Source: Bauldia sp.
Lineage (GTDB): Bacteria > Pseudomonadota > Alphaproteobacteria > Rhizobiales > Kaistiaceae
DNA length: 64,000 nucleotides
NCBI GenBank assembly: GCA_028284325.1
Contig: JANQRX010000005.1
Location: 248,001 to 312,000, forward strand
Direction of reading: 5' to 3'
Shown: positions 54,110 to 61,956 of the stretch, in pieces
Layout of the letters: every line of letters begins with the position of its first letter
Position numbering within the stretch: the stretch's first letter is position 1
The notes under the pieces: model-generated
What the model saw: the letters and a program-made list of their open reading frames with translations, nothing else
Database searches by the model: none
What the model was told of the DNA's origin: nothing
Position numbers and translations under genes: made by a program

Positions 54110-55558
54110 ATGGCGACGGACCTCCTCGTCGGCGTGGATGTCGGCACGACGGCCGTCAAAGCGGTGGCGGTGGATGCCGACGGTGGCGTGGTTGCCAATT
54201 TCGACCGCGCCTACCCGACCGCGCGTCCGGCGCCGGGCGTGGTCGAACAGGATCCGGACGCATGGATGGACGGGGTCTCGGCAGCCCTCGATGCCTTCGC
54301 GCCCCACGCCGGCCGGGTGGCGGCGATCGGCCTGACGTCGCAGGTGAACACCCACGTCTTCGTCGACGCCGAAGGTCGCCCGGTGCGCCCTGCAATCGTC
54401 TGGCAGGACGTGCGCTGCGCGGACGACGCGGCGGCGCTCGACGCCCGGGTGACCGGCGACCAGAAGGAGGCGTGGTTTGGCGGCCCCATGCCGATCGATG
54501 CCAGCCACGCGCTGAGCCGGGCGGCTTTCATCGCGCGCACGGAACCGGACGCCTGGGCCGCGACGCGGCACATTCTGCTGCCGAAGGATTACTGCGCCAT
54601 GTGCCTCACCGGCGCCTGCGCCACCGACCCGGTATCGTCGGTGGGGCTGGTCGACCAGGGCCACGCGTACATTGCCGACCTGATCGATCTGGTGCCGGGT
54701 GCGCGGGAGCGTCTCGCCGACCTTCACCCGATCCACACGCAGATCGGTGCGATCCGCGACGGTCCCCTCGCCGGCACGCCGCTGATCGTCGGCACCATGG
54801 ACGCCTGGGCGGGCATGTTCGGGGTGGGCGCGGTCCGCGACGGCGACGGCTTCTATCTGAGCGGCACCAGCGAAGTCGGCGGCATCCTGTCGACCTCCGT
54901 CCACCCGACGCCCGGCATCATCGTCTTCGCGCCTTATGACGGGTTGCGCCTGCATGCGGCGCCGACCCAGGCGGGTGGCGCGTCGCTGGCTTGGGTCGCG
55001 CGGCTTGCGGGATGCACACCGGCCGAGGCCCTGACCCTGGCCGCCGACACGGAGGCTTCCGGGTCGACGCCGCTGTTCCTGCCGCACCTGCAGGGCGAGC
55101 GCGCGCCGCTGTGGGACCCGGAGAGCCGGGGCGTGTTCGCGCGGCTCTCCGGCGGCACCGACCAAGGTGACATGGTGCGCGCGGTGCTGGAAGGCGTCGC
55201 CTTCTCCGTCGCCTGGGCGTTCGACGCGCTGGACGCCTCGGCCGGCGGCCGCCCGCAAGTGCTTAATGCCGGCGGCGGCGGGATGCGCTCCGATCTCTGG
55301 TGCCAGATGCGCGCCGATGTCCTGGGCACCGTGATCCGGCGCTCGGCGGCGGCGGAATCGGCGGCCCTCGGGGCCGCCATCTTGGCCGGCGTCGGTTGCG
55401 GCGTGCACGCCGGCATCGCCGAGGCCGCCGACCGGCTCGTGCGCTACGACCGCGTCTTCGAGCCCGATCCGCAGAGGCAGGCGTACCATGCCGAGCGGTT
55501 CGCCATGTTCCGCCGGCTTTACGAGGATCTCAGGGGCTTCAACGCCGCCTTCGGCTGA
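54110..55558 (+). CDS. FGGY-family carbohydrate kinase
   Basis: This 482-residue kinase phosphorylates a sugar or sugar alcohol with ATP. The N-terminal phosphate motif VGVDVGTTAVKAVAVDADGG and the C-terminal LNAGGGGMRSDLWCQMRADVLG match the FGGY family, nearest the xylulokinase-like branch. The ATG at 54110 has GGGAAAG upstream; a longer in-frame reading starting near 53999 is rejected. It is divergent from an RbsB-type importer, so the two probably share a substrate. No isomerase or regulator is adjacent. Confidence 0.9.
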   Translation: MATDLLVGVDVGTTAVKAVAVDADGGVVANFDRAYPTARPAPGVVEQDPDAWMDGVSAALDAFAPHAGRVAAIGLTSQVNTHVFVDAEGRPVRPAIVWQDVRCADDAAALDARVTGDQKEAWFGGPMPIDASHALSRAAFIARTEPDAWAATRHILLPKDYCAMCLTGACATDPVSSVGLVDQGHAYIADLIDLVPGARERLADLHPIHTQIGAIRDGPLAGTPLIVGTMDAWAGMFGVGAVRDGDGFYLSGTSEVGGILSTSVHPTPGIIVFAPYDGLRLHAAPTQAGGASLAWVARLAGCTPAEALTLAADTEASGSTPLFLPHLQGERAPLWDPESRGVFARLSGGTDQGDMVRAVLEGVAFSVAWAFDALDASAGGRPQVLNAGGGGMRSDLWCQMRADVLGTVIRRSAAAESAALGAAILAGVGCGVHAGIAEAADRLVRYDRVFEPDPQRQAYHAERFAMFRRLYEDLRGFNAAFG

Positions 55559-55585
55559 TCGGGCTTGCCAAACCGCCCGTCGCCG

Positions 55586-55614
55586 ATTATGAAACATGAA
55601 TCATAATTCATGTT
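55586..55614. promoter_or_regulatory. Nested palindromic operator upstream of the Liv-type operon
   Basis: AACATGAAT (55593-55601) and ATTCATGTT (55606-55614) are perfect complements around CATA. ATTATGA (55586-55592) and TCATAAT (55601-55607) form a second overlapping palindrome. The stretch is strikingly AT-rich and ends 18 bp before the binding-protein ribosome binding site. It is a strong candidate operator, possibly for a GntR- or MarR-type regulator not in the window. Confidence 0.65.
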
Positions 55615-55642
55615 ACGCGTTGTCGTTCACTGGGAGGACACT

Positions 55643-56812
55643 GTGAATAAGCTGACGCTTACCCTGCTTCTGTCGGTCGGCATGGCCGGAACCGCCGCCG
55701 CCGACATCAAGATCGCTCACATCTACGGCAAGACCGGACCGTTCGAGGCCTACGCCAAGCAGAGCCATGTCGGGCTCGAAATGGGGATCGAGTACGCGAC
55801 CGGCGGCACCATGGAGGTGAATGGCGAGAAGATCGTCATCATCGAGAAGGACACCCAGCTCAAGCCGGATCTCGGCAAAGCGCTGCTCGCCGAGGCCTAT
55901 GGCGACGACGAGGTCGACCTTGCCGTCGGCCCCGTGAGTTCGGGCGTGGCGCTGGCCATGCTGCCGGTGGCCGAGGAGTTCGAGAAGATCCTGATCGTCG
56001 AACCGGCCGTCGCCGATTCCATCACCGGCGCCAACTGGAACCGGTACATCTTCCGCACCAGCCGCAACTCCAGCCAGGACGCGATCGCCAACGCGGTGGC
56101 GCTCGGCGGCGAGGGCGTTCATGTCGCGACGCTCGCGCAGGACTACGCGTTCGGCCGCGACGGTGTGGCCGCCTTCCGCGAGGCGCTCGGGCCGACCGGC
56201 GCCAACATCGCGCATGAAGAATTCGTGCCGCGCGACACCACCGACTTCACCGCTGCTGCCGAGCGCATCTTCAACTCCATGAAGGACCTGGAGGGCGACA
56301 AGAAGCTCTTCATCATCTGGGCCGGCGGCGGCAATCCCATGGGCAAGATCAACGCCATGGACCCGTCGCGCTTCGGCGTCGAGATCGCCACCGGCGGCAA
56401 CATCCTGGCCGCGCTCGTCGCCTACAAGGAACTGCCGGGCATGGAGGGCGCGACCTACTACTACTACGACATCCCCCAGAACCCGGTGAACGACTGGCTG
56501 GTGAAGGAGCACTTCGCGCGCTTCGATTCGCCGCCGGACTTCTTCACCGCCGGTGGCATGGCCGCGGGCATCGCCGTGGTCGAGGCGATCAAGAAGGCCG
56601 GCTCGACCGACACCGAGGCGCTGATCGCCGCCATGAAGGGCATGTCGTGGGAGACCCCGAAGGGCACCATGACCTTCCGCGCCGACGACCATCAGGCGAT
56701 GCAGGCCATGTACCATTTCCGCATCAAGGTCGATCCGGATGTGGAGTGGGGCGTTCCGGAGCTGGTCCGCGAGCTGTCGATCGAGGACATGTCGATCCCG
56801 GTTCGCAACTGA
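55643..56812 (+). CDS. Branched-chain-amino-acid-type ABC transporter binding protein
   Basis: This 389-residue protein has a signal peptide (MNKLTLTLLLSVGMAGTAAA) and the LivJ-like fold: IKIAHIYGKTGPFEAYAKQS, DLAVGPVSSGVALAMLPVAEEF and the aromatic EGATYYYYDIPQNPVNDW. The ligand may be an amino acid, amide or aromatic/acyl compound; the family is broad. The GTG at 55643 has GGGAGG 5-10 bp upstream. It starts a six-gene Liv-type operon that ends in a hydrolase. Confidence 0.9.
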   Translation: MNKLTLTLLLSVGMAGTAAADIKIAHIYGKTGPFEAYAKQSHVGLEMGIEYATGGTMEVNGEKIVIIEKDTQLKPDLGKALLAEAYGDDEVDLAVGPVSSGVALAMLPVAEEFEKILIVEPAVADSITGANWNRYIFRTSRNSSQDAIANAVALGGEGVHVATLAQDYAFGRDGVAAFREALGPTGANIAHEEFVPRDTTDFTAAAERIFNSMKDLEGDKKLFIIWAGGGNPMGKINAMDPSRFGVEIATGGNILAALVAYKELPGMEGATYYYYDIPQNPVNDWLVKEHFARFDSPPDFFTAGGMAAGIAVVEAIKKAGSTDTEALIAAMKGMSWETPKGTMTFRADDHQAMQAMYHFRIKVDPDVEWGVPELVRELSIEDMSIPVRN

Positions 56813-56823
56813 TCGTCGTAAGA

Positions 56824-56854
56824 TGCGGGGTGCACACAGACAGTGCGCCCCGCA
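56824..56854 (+). other. Intercistronic hairpin after the Liv-type binding-protein gene
   Basis: TGCGGGGTGCAC (56824-56835) pairs with GTGCGCCCCGCA (56843-56854) over 12 bp with one G-T, around a 7-nt loop. It lies between the binding-protein stop and the ATPase start. As in the other ABC importers here, it could raise binding-protein mRNA relative to the downstream genes. Confidence 0.72.
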
Positions 56855-56871
56855 ACCGGTCCGTCTGGCCC

Positions 56872-57660
56872 ATGGAAACCACAGCGACCACCACAACGAC
56901 CACCGCCGCGCTTGAAACCAGCGACCTGACCGTGCGCTTCGGCGGTCATGTGGCCGTCAACCGCGTGAGTTGCCGGTTCACCCCCGGTGAGGTGACCGCC
57001 ATCGTCGGTCCCAACGGCGCCGGCAAGACAACCTATTTCAACCTGATCTCCGGGCAGATTGCCGCCAGCGAAGGCACGGTCCATCTCGACGGCGCCGACA
57101 TCACCCGGATGCCGGTCGCCGAGCGCACGCGGCTCGGCATCGGGCGGGCGTTCCAGCTCACTAACCTCTTTCCCAACCTGTCGGTGCTGGAGAATGTGCG
57201 CCTGGTGATCCAGGCGCGGCGCCACCGCGGCTTCAGCCTCCTGTCGATCGCCGACCGGCAGGTGGCGCTGATCGAGGAGGCGCACGAGGTCCTGGGCGCG
57301 GTCAAGCTGGAGGACCAGGCCGCGCAGAAAGTGACCGAGCTCTCCCACGGCGACCAGCGCAAGCTGGAGGTCGCGCTCCTGATGGCGCTCGATCCGCGCG
57401 TCTACATGTTCGACGAGCCGACTGCCGGCATGTCGGTCGACGAGGCGCCGGTTCTGCTCGACCTGATCGCCGGCCTCAAGGCGGACACCGGGCGCACGAT
57501 CCTCCTGGTCGAGCACAAGATGGACGTGATCCGCTCGCTCGCCGACCGGATCGTGGTGCTGCACAACGGCAAGCTCGCCGCCGACGGCGCGCCCGACGAA
57601 GTGATCGCCTCCGACGTGGTGCAGGAGGCCTATCTCGGGCGGAGCGCGGTCGATGCCTGA
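56872..57660 (+). CDS. livG: Liv-type ABC ATP-binding protein (LivG)
   Basis: This 262-residue ATPase has Walker A VGPNGAGKTTYFNLISGQI, the LivG-type IGRAFQLTNLFPNLSVLENV segment, LSHGDQRKLEVALLMALDP and VYMFDEPTAGMS (Walker B), then LLVEHKMDVIRSLADRIVVL. The ATG at 56872 gives a Thr-rich N-terminus (METTATTTTTTAAL) before the domain. It overlaps livF by 8 bp. Confidence 0.93.
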   Translation: METTATTTTTTAALETSDLTVRFGGHVAVNRVSCRFTPGEVTAIVGPNGAGKTTYFNLISGQIAASEGTVHLDGADITRMPVAERTRLGIGRAFQLTNLFPNLSVLENVRLVIQARRHRGFSLLSIADRQVALIEEAHEVLGAVKLEDQAAQKVTELSHGDQRKLEVALLMALDPRVYMFDEPTAGMSVDEAPVLLDLIAGLKADTGRTILLVEHKMDVIRSLADRIVVLHNGKLAADGAPDEVIASDVVQEAYLGRSAVDA

Positions 57661-58375
57661 GCCGATCCTGCGCCTTGCCGGCGTCCACACCAACATCCAG
57701 CGCTACCACATCCTGCAGGGGGTCGATCTTGAGGTCCCGCGCGGCGGCGTCACCATGCTGCTTGGCCGCAACGGGGTCGGCAAGACCACGACGCTGCGCA
57801 CCATCGTCGGCCTGTGGCGCGCCCACAGGGGCAACCTCACCTATGACGGCGCCGACATCACCCGGCTGCCGACGCCGGCCATCGCCCGCGCCGGCATCGG
57901 TTTCGTGCCCGAGGACATGGGCATCTTTGCCGACCTGACGGTGGAGGAGAACATGCGCCTTGCCGCCGTCAGCGGCGACATCGACACGGCCCGGTTGGAC
58001 TGGCTGTTCACGATTTTCCCGCCGCTGAAGACCTTCTGGTCGGGGGCGGCCGGCAACCTCTCCGGCGGGCAGAAGCAGATGCTGTCCATCGCCCGCGCCA
58101 TGGTCGAGGAACGGCGGCTCTACCTCATCGACGAGCCGACCAAGGGCCTGGCGCCGGCGATCGTCGCCACGCTGCTCCGCGCGCTCCGCGACCTGAAGGA
58201 CCAGGGCGCGTCGATCCTGCTCGTCGAACAGAACTTCGCCGTCGCCAGGGCGCTGGGCGATACCTGCGCCGTCATGGATGACGGCCGGATCATCTGGGCC
58301 GGCGCGATGGCCGACCTCGCCGCCGACGCCGGCCTGCAGGAACGGCTGATCGGTCTCAGCATGGAGGCGGCATGA
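57653..58375 (+). CDS. livF: Liv-type ABC ATP-binding protein (LivF)
   Basis: This 240-residue ATPase has Walker A GRNGVGKTTTLRTIVGLWRA, the LSGGQKQMLSIARAMVEERR signature and LYLIDEPTKGLAP, as is standard in LivF. It pairs with LivG for Liv-type import. The ATGA overlap with livH indicates coupled translation. Confidence 0.94.
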   Translation: MPEPILRLAGVHTNIQRYHILQGVDLEVPRGGVTMLLGRNGVGKTTTLRTIVGLWRAHRGNLTYDGADITRLPTPAIARAGIGFVPEDMGIFADLTVEENMRLAAVSGDIDTARLDWLFTIFPPLKTFWSGAAGNLSGGQKQMLSIARAMVEERRLYLIDEPTKGLAPAIVATLLRALRDLKDQGASILLVEQNFAVARALGDTCAVMDDGRIIWAGAMADLAADAGLQERLIGLSMEAA

Positions 58376-59403
58376 CGGCGGCACCGGACCATACGCCGAC
58401 CATGGAGCGGCTGACGCTCGCGCAGCAGATCGAGCCGTGGATCCCGGCCCTGCTGGTGCCGGCGCTGATCGTGCTCGGCTTCATTGCCATCCCCGCGCAA
58501 TCCTCATGGCTGACGCTCACGGTCTCCGGCCTCGCGATGGGCATGATGATCTTCATCATGGCGTCCGGCCTGACGGTCGTCTTCGGCCTGATGGATGTGA
58601 TCAATTTCGGCCACGGCGCCTTCGTGTCGGTCGGCGCGTTCGTCGGCGTGACCGTACTCCTCCTCCTGCCGCAGCTCACCGGCGCGCCCTCGCTGCTCGC
58701 GAACCTGCTGGCGCTGGTGCTGGCGATCGCCGGGGCCGTGGTGGCGACCGCCCTCATGGGCTGGGGGTTCGAGCGCGTGATCGTCATGCCCGTCTACGGG
58801 GCGCATCTGAAACAAATCCTCGTCACCATGGGCGGGCTGATCATCGCCGAGCAACTGATCCTGGTGATCTGGGGGCCGGACGAGATCTTCCTGACCCGCC
58901 CGGAAACGCTCAAGGGCGCGGTGACGTTCATGGGCGCGGCGATCGAGAAGTACCGGCTCGTGGCCGTCGCCTTCGGCCTCGTCCTGTTCGCCGCCATGAT
59001 CTGGGTGCTGCGCAGCACGCGGATCGGCCTGATCGTGCGCGCCGGCGTGGAGAATGGCGAGATGGTGGAGGCGCTCGGCTACCGCCTGCGCGTGGTCTTC
59101 GTGCTGGTGTTCGTCGCCGGCTCGGCGCTCGCCGGCCTCGGCGGCGTCATGTGGGCGCTCTACCAGGAGGTGGTCACCGCCCACATGGGGCAGGAGATCC
59201 TGATCCTGGTCTTCATCGTCGTGATCATCGGCGGGCTGGGGTCGGTGGAAGGCTGCTTCATCGGCGCGCTGCTTGTGGGGCTGTTACAGAACTACGTCGC
59301 GTTTCTCGAACCCAAGCTGGCGCTCGTCTCCAATATCGGCCTGATGATGATCATCCTGCTCTGGCGGCCGCAGGGCATGATGCCGGTGGTGAAGGCGAAG
59401 TAG
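58372..59403 (+). CDS. livH: Liv-type ABC permease (LivH)
   Basis: This 343-residue permease has eight or so membrane helices and the LivH motif FGLMDVINFGHGAFVSVGAFVG, plus TMGGLIIAEQLILVIWG. Upstream of that lies a long cytoplasmic N-terminus (MTAAPDHTPTMERLTLAQQI). It is followed by livM across 1 bp. Confidence 0.94.
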   Translation: MTAAPDHTPTMERLTLAQQIEPWIPALLVPALIVLGFIAIPAQSSWLTLTVSGLAMGMMIFIMASGLTVVFGLMDVINFGHGAFVSVGAFVGVTVLLLLPQLTGAPSLLANLLALVLAIAGAVVATALMGWGFERVIVMPVYGAHLKQILVTMGGLIIAEQLILVIWGPDEIFLTRPETLKGAVTFMGAAIEKYRLVAVAFGLVLFAAMIWVLRSTRIGLIVRAGVENGEMVEALGYRLRVVFVLVFVAGSALAGLGGVMWALYQEVVTAHMGQEILILVFIVVIIGGLGSVEGCFIGALLVGLLQNYVAFLEPKLALVSNIGLMMIILLWRPQGMMPVVKAK

Positions 59404-59404
59404 G

Positions 59405-60463
59405 ATGCTCTACCGCGCGCTCTCCGGTGACTTTCCGCGCAGCGTCGTCCTGTCGGTGGTGCTGCTCGCCATCCTGGTCGGGCTGGCGTTCGCGCCGTTC
59501 CTCTTTCCCGGCACGCGCTCGCTGGAGACGGCGGCGCGCATCTGCATCTTCATCGCACTGGTTGCCAGCTACGACCTCATGCTGGGCTATGGCGGCATTG
59601 TCTCCTTCGCCCACACGGTCTTCTTCGGTATCGGCGCCTACGGCGTGGCGCTGGCCACGGCCAATCTCGGGCGCGGGTTCGACGCGCTGCTCATCGGGTC
59701 GCTGACCGGCGCGGTGGTGGCCGCGGTGCTGGCGCTGCTGGTGGCGCTGTTCAGCCTGCGCGTGCGGGCGATCTTCTTCGCCATGATCACGCTGGCGGTG
59801 GCGTCGGCCGTCGCGGTGCTGGTCAGCCAATTGTCGTCGATCACCGGCGGCGAGGACGGACTCAACCTCCTCATCCCGCGCGAACTGACCCCGGCGGTGA
59901 AGTTCGCCGAGGAGCGCTTTCTGGGTGTGCGTCTGAACGGCAAGCTCCTCAACTACTATCTCGTCTTCTTCGGCTCGCTGGCGCTGTTCCTGGTCCTGTT
60001 GCGCGTGGTCAACTCGCCGTTCGGGAGGGTCCTGCAGGCGATCCGCGAAAACGACTTTCGCGCGGAGGCGATCGGCTATCGCGTCGTGATCTACCGGACC
60101 GTGGCGACCTGCATCGCCGCCGTCGTCGCCTCGCTCGCCGGCTCGCTGTTCGCGATCTGGCTCCGCTATGTGGGTCCCGACACCACGCTCAGCCTGGAGA
60201 TCATGATCGACATCCTGCTGATGGTGGTCATCGGCGGCATGGGCACGATGTACGGCGCGGTCATCGGCGCGACCCTGTTCGTGATCGCGCAGAACTATCT
60301 GCAGAACCTGATGGGCGCGGCCTCCGAGATGACGGCGGCGGTCCCGCTGCTGCCGCACCTCCTCAACCCCGATCGCTGGCTCCTATGGCTCGGCGTCCTG
60401 TTCGTGCTCAGCGTCTACTTCTTCCCAACCGGCGTCGTCGGGCGGTTGCGGGGTCGTGCGTGA
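59405..60463 (+). CDS. livM: Liv-type ABC permease (LivM)
   Basis: This 352-residue permease shows the LivM pattern: LVASYDLMLGYGGIVSFAHTVFFGIGAYGVALA, RAIFFAMITLAVASAVAVLV, and IRENDFRAEAIGYRVVIYRTV, the EAA-like loop. Its stop overlaps the start of the hydrolase gene (GTGA), so the hydrolase is part of the operon. Confidence 0.94.
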   Translation: MLYRALSGDFPRSVVLSVVLLAILVGLAFAPFLFPGTRSLETAARICIFIALVASYDLMLGYGGIVSFAHTVFFGIGAYGVALATANLGRGFDALLIGSLTGAVVAAVLALLVALFSLRVRAIFFAMITLAVASAVAVLVSQLSSITGGEDGLNLLIPRELTPAVKFAEERFLGVRLNGKLLNYYLVFFGSLALFLVLLRVVNSPFGRVLQAIRENDFRAEAIGYRVVIYRTVATCIAAVVASLAGSLFAIWLRYVGPDTTLSLEIMIDILLMVVIGGMGTMYGAVIGATLFVIAQNYLQNLMGAASEMTAAVPLLPHLLNPDRWLLWLGVLFVLSVYFFPTGVVGRLRGRA

Positions 60464-61257
60464 CGCAGGCGCTGCCCTGTCATGTCGCCGGTGAGGGGCC
60501 GCCGCTGATCTTCCTCCACGGTTGGACGATGGACGGCACGGTATTCGCCAACCAGATGGCGCTGCTCGCCGACCGGCATCTCTGCATGGCGCCCGACCTG
60601 CCCGGACACGGCAAGGCGCGTCATCTCGAACCGCGCATCGACGCCGCGGCCCGGGCGCTCGAGGCTATGATGGCAGAGCGGGGGCTGTCCGGCGTGACGC
60701 TGGTCGGCTGGTCCATGGGGGCGGCCGTTGCCTGGCGCTATCTTGCGTTGTTCGGAGACGACCGCGTGGTCTGCCTGATCACCGTCGACATGAGTCCGCG
60801 CATGGTCAACGACGCGGACTGGATGCTCGGCCTGATGCGGCAGGACGCGGCCTCCATCGCCGCGAACACCGCGCGCTTCAGGAACGACTGGCAGGGCAGC
60901 GCGCCGGCGATCGCGGCGGGTATGTTCGCCGACCGCGCAGGCCCGCCGGCCCTGCCGTTCGCCAGCGCCGTCGCCCGCATCCGCGACAACGATCCTGCCG
61001 CCATGGCCGCCATGTGGACGTCGCTGCTCGCCGCCGATGCCCGGGCCGTCGTGCCGACGCTCCGCCTGCCGGTGCTGGTCATGCACGGGCTGAGAAGCCG
61101 CGTGTATCCCGCCGCCACCGCCCAATGGCTTGCCGACCGCATCCCCGGCGCCCGGCGTCACGCATTCGCCGCGTCCGGCCATTCGCCGCATTTGGAGGAA
61201 CCCGAAGCCTTTGCGAGCGCCGTCGCCGCTTTCGCCGCAAGTCCGGTTCAGGCCTGA
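60460..61257 (+). CDS. Alpha/beta-fold hydrolase coupled to the Liv-type operon
   Basis: This 265-residue hydrolase has the oxyanion loop PPLIFLHGWTMDGTVF, the nucleophile elbow LVGWSMGAAVAWRY (Ser) and the C-terminal catalytic His in FAASGHSPHLEEPE. It starts with GTG at 60460, overlapping the livM stop by 4 bp, so it is cotranslated with the transporter. This points to hydrolysis of an imported ester, lactone or amide. Its end overlaps the convergent hotdog gene by 10 bp. Confidence 0.88.
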   Translation: MTQALPCHVAGEGPPLIFLHGWTMDGTVFANQMALLADRHLCMAPDLPGHGKARHLEPRIDAAARALEAMMAERGLSGVTLVGWSMGAAVAWRYLALFGDDRVVCLITVDMSPRMVNDADWMLGLMRQDAASIAANTARFRNDWQGSAPAIAAGMFADRAGPPALPFASAVARIRDNDPAAMAAMWTSLLAADARAVVPTLRLPVLVMHGLRSRVYPAATAQWLADRIPGARRHAFAASGHSPHLEEPEAFASAVAAFAASPVQA

Positions 61258-61607
61258 GCGTCGTCGACCAGTACCAGGCTGCGGCCCTCGCAGATCAGGT
61301 CGCCGGCCGCCGTGTGGCAGGTCGCCCAGAGGTCGACGAGGTGCTTGTCCGGCCGGAGCCGCGTCACCTCGACCCGCGCCGTCAGGTCTTCGCCCACGGG
61401 TGCCGCGCCGACAAAGGCCATCTCCTGCTTGAGATAGTTGGTGCCGGGGCCGGGCAGATGGACGCCGAGCAGATAGGAGAACAGCGCCGCGATCAGGGGT
61501 TCGGGCACCGTTTCGGGGGCCGCCGTGCCGGCGAGCTCGGCAAACTGCGCCAGATCACCGGTCTCGAAGCGCCGCACGGTCTCCGCCGCCTGGCCGACCT
61601 CAAGCAT
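61248..61607 (-). CDS. MaoC-type hotdog protein, degenerate hydratase motif (partner subunit)
   Basis: This 119-residue hotdog-fold protein resembles the MaoC/hydratase family. Where active (R)-hydratases have the GDxNPxH motif, this one has only AELAGTAAPETVPEPLIAAL and lacks the catalytic Asp and His. It overlaps the end of a full-motif MaoC gene by 8 bp, like the HadA/HadC plus HadB pairs of mycobacteria, in which one subunit is catalytic and the other structural. I infer a heterodimer. Confidence 0.75.
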   Translation of the reverse strand: MLEVGQAAETVRRFETGDLAQFAELAGTAAPETVPEPLIAALFSYLLGVHLPGPGTNYLKQEMAFVGAAPVGEDLTARVEVTRLRPDKHLVDLWATCHTAAGDLICEGRSLVLVDDAQA

Positions 61608-61956
61608 CGACGGTCGCCTCGCCGGTGAGAAGCACGGCGTCGTCGCCGTCGCGTCGGGCCTCGATCAGATAGCGGCCTTCGGCGAGCGGACGCACGACGA
61701 GCGTCACCCGGTCGTCGACGAAGGTCGGATTCGGGAACATGAGCGACTGGTGGTTCAGCCGGGCGCCGGGATGCTGCCGCTGCAGCAGGCCCCACAGCTT
61801 CGTGAAGATGAGCATGCCGTGGGAGACGGTGCGTCCGAACTTGGTGCGCGCCGAGAAGTCCGGATCGACGTGGATCGGATTGTCGTCGCCGCTGACCCCG
61901 GCGAAGGCGTCGAACTCCGTCTGCGTCGGCACCCAGGCTTCGCGCACGCCGGTCAT
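61600..61956 (-). CDS. MaoC-type (R)-specific enoyl-CoA hydratase subunit
   Basis: This 118-residue hotdog protein has the complete hydratase-2 motif SGDDNPIHVDPDFSARTKFGRTVSHGML with catalytic Asp and His. The ATG at 61956 overlaps the acyl-CoA synthetase gene by 4 bp. Downstream it overlaps the motif-lacking partner by 8 bp. It probably hydrates an enoyl-CoA in the pathway begun by the synthetase and enoyl-CoA hydratase genes. Confidence 0.88.
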   Translation of the reverse strand: MTGVREAWVPTQTEFDAFAGVSGDDNPIHVDPDFSARTKFGRTVSHGMLIFTKLWGLLQRQHPGARLNHQSLMFPNPTFVDDRVTLVVRPLAEGRYLIEARRDGDDAVLLTGEATVDA

